Shown here piece by piece: positions 63,161-64,000 of a stretch of 64,000 nucleotides of DNA (positions are counted from its first letter, which is position 1; each line of letters opens with the position of its first letter). Position numbers and translations under genes: made by a program. This DNA comes from Colwellia demingiae (GTDB lineage: Bacteria; Pseudomonadota; Gammaproteobacteria; Enterobacterales; Alteromonadaceae), in NCBI RefSeq assembly GCF_007954275.1, contig NZ_VOLT01000003.1:186001-250000 (forward strand). The letters run 5' to 3'. Below the pieces are notes generated by a model. That model worked only from the letters and a program-made list of their open reading frames with translations, did no database searches and was not told the DNA's origin.

Positions 63161-64000
63161 ATGACTAAATATTATCTCTCTACAATATTGCCATTGTTAT
63201 ATTTTGTTGGCATTAGTCAAGGTTACACGCAATCCTCAACACACGAAGTTGCGCTATCCTTCTTTGAGCCGCTGCCACCTGTTATGAAAGGAGCTGAACA
63301 AGATACTTCAGCATTGATTAGCTTGGGTAAAAAATTATACTTTGAAACCGCGCTATCAATAAACCATTCCCAATCATGTAACACTTGCCATGATCTCAAC
63401 AATGATGCATCAGGCGTCGATCATTTAAGAGCTTCAATAGGTGCCTTGGGAAGTGTCGGTGAACGTAATGCTCCCACTACATGGAACGCTGGTTTACATG
63501 TCGCTCAATTTTGGGATGGGCGAGCGAAAACATTAGCACAACAAGCTAAGTTTCCCCTCTTCAATGTCAAAGAAATGGCAATGACCTCTGAAAGTCAGGT
63601 GATTGAACGCCTCCACAGTAAAGGTTATTTAGCTAATTTTAAAGAGGCCTTTCCAAAGAAATCATCACCAATTAACATAGAAAACACTTCTCAAGCACTT
63701 GCTGCGTTTCAAAGAACATTAATCTCAAAAGATCGATTTGACGATTACTTAGCAGGCGATAGAAACGCAATAAATCAAAGTGAAAAATCAGGTTTATTAG
63801 TCTTTATAGAAAAAGGCTGTGTCGCTTGTCACAATGGCGCCGTACTTGGTGGTCAGCTATTTATGAAAATGGGCATCGTTCACCCCTATCCCAATAAAAA
63901 AGATAAGGGCAAAGCGCAAGTAACGGGAAACCCTGCTGATAATTACTTTTTTAAAGTGCCTTCTTTGCGAAACATACTAAACACCGCCCCCTATTTTCAT
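63161..64000 (+). CDS. Di-haem cytochrome c peroxidase, partial
   Basis: The first 280 codons run to the window end. Signal peptide TKYYLSTILPLLYFVGISQG, then two haem sites: CNTCH (about residue 76-80) and CVACH (about 222-226), the pattern of bacterial CcpA/MauG-family di-haem peroxidases. Conserved TTWNAGLHVAQFWDGRAKTL and NVKEMAMTSE segments support the peroxidase branch. It reduces H2O2 in the periplasm with electrons from cytochrome c. Together with exported KatG it forms a periplasmic peroxide defence. No clear ribosome binding site is visible before the ATG. Confidence 0.9.
   Translation, partial: MTKYYLSTILPLLYFVGISQGYTQSSTHEVALSFFEPLPPVMKGAEQDTSALISLGKKLYFETALSINHSQSCNTCHDLNNDASGVDHLRASIGALGSVGERNAPTTWNAGLHVAQFWDGRAKTLAQQAKFPLFNVKEMAMTSESQVIERLHSKGYLANFKEAFPKKSSPINIENTSQALAAFQRTLISKDRFDDYLAGDRNAINQSEKSGLLVFIEKGCVACHNGAVLGGQLFMKMGIVHPYPNKKDKGKAQVTGNPADNYFFKVPSLRNILNTAPYFH

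Noticed and set aside
1..64000. CRISPR arrays, prophage, integron or toxin-antitoxin locus
   Set aside because: No regularly spaced repeats with unique spacers, no phage structural genes, no integrase with cassettes and no recognisable toxin-antitoxin pair were seen.

Overview
The window is an AT-rich chromosomal segment of a marine gammaproteobacterium, most like Colwellia or a close relative (Alteromonadales). This rests on gene content: PEP-CTERM and GlyGly-CTERM surface proteins, a monomeric NADP isocitrate dehydrogenase, YbiT, a DUF2878/chalcone-isomerase-like/DUF3833 trio and a ChrR-type sigma/anti-sigma pair. No rRNA, tRNA, CRISPR array, intact transposase or prophage was recognised. 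Both edges cut genes: a DsbA-family oxidoreductase on the left and a di-haem cytochrome c peroxidase on the right.

Layout. 0-4 kb: an MlaC-like periplasmic protein and a TetR regulator that share three near-identical operator-like palindromes, then small accessory genes. 4-7 kb: a DUF1254-type lipoprotein and an HTH protein in gene-poor DNA with a small dispersed repeat. 7-13 kb: XRE-cupin regulator divergent from a BenE transporter, a universal stress protein behind an FNR-type box, a lone PAS protein, a flavodoxin with decayed neighbours, a Gate-domain membrane protein and an Lrp regulator. 13-22.7 kb: PEP-CTERM protein, DUF3300 protein, LysR with a quinone-reductase-like operon, a PepSY/response regulator/histidine kinase operon and a GlyGly-CTERM protein.

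22.8-36.5 kb is the most coherent block, all on the minus strand. It holds an ECF sigma factor and ChrR-type zinc-cupin anti-sigma factor, a DUF523/DUF1722 protein, a CPD photolyase, then NTF2-like, SDR, FAD oxidoreductase, DUF1365 and a Cfa-like lipid methyltransferase. Beyond the sigma gene lie a LON-domain protein, a four-domain fasciclin lipoprotein and the DUF2878/CHI-like/DUF3833 operon. I find a shared promoter pattern, TGATC-N16/17-CGTA, before the sigma gene, the LON gene and the fasciclin gene. A weaker version precedes the DUF2878 operon, and another copy lies inside the photolyase gene upstream of the lipid operon. Together these suggest a local photo-oxidative (singlet-oxygen type) stress regulon that couples DNA photorepair, membrane-lipid modification and envelope proteins. 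The Cfa-like enzyme lacks two bicarbonate-binding residues of true cyclopropane synthases, so its product may not be a cyclopropane.

36.7-51 kb: MATE exporter, YbiT, a beta-propeller-like gene broken by an amber codon and carrying 17 copies of a 12-bp repeat, a radical SAM protein, an adenosine/adenine deaminase, and a TetR-controlled RND efflux pair. 51-64 kb: isocitrate dehydrogenase, a HDOD/EAL-like protein, a small secreted protein with HPF-like and CBS proteins, an exported amidohydrolase, a decayed TonB-dependent receptor, and a peroxide-defence block (oxyR, exported katG, cytochrome c peroxidase). Coordinates of starts were adjusted where a ribosome binding site or family alignment favoured an internal start. 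All functional calls come from reading the sequence and recalled family knowledge; no database search was run.
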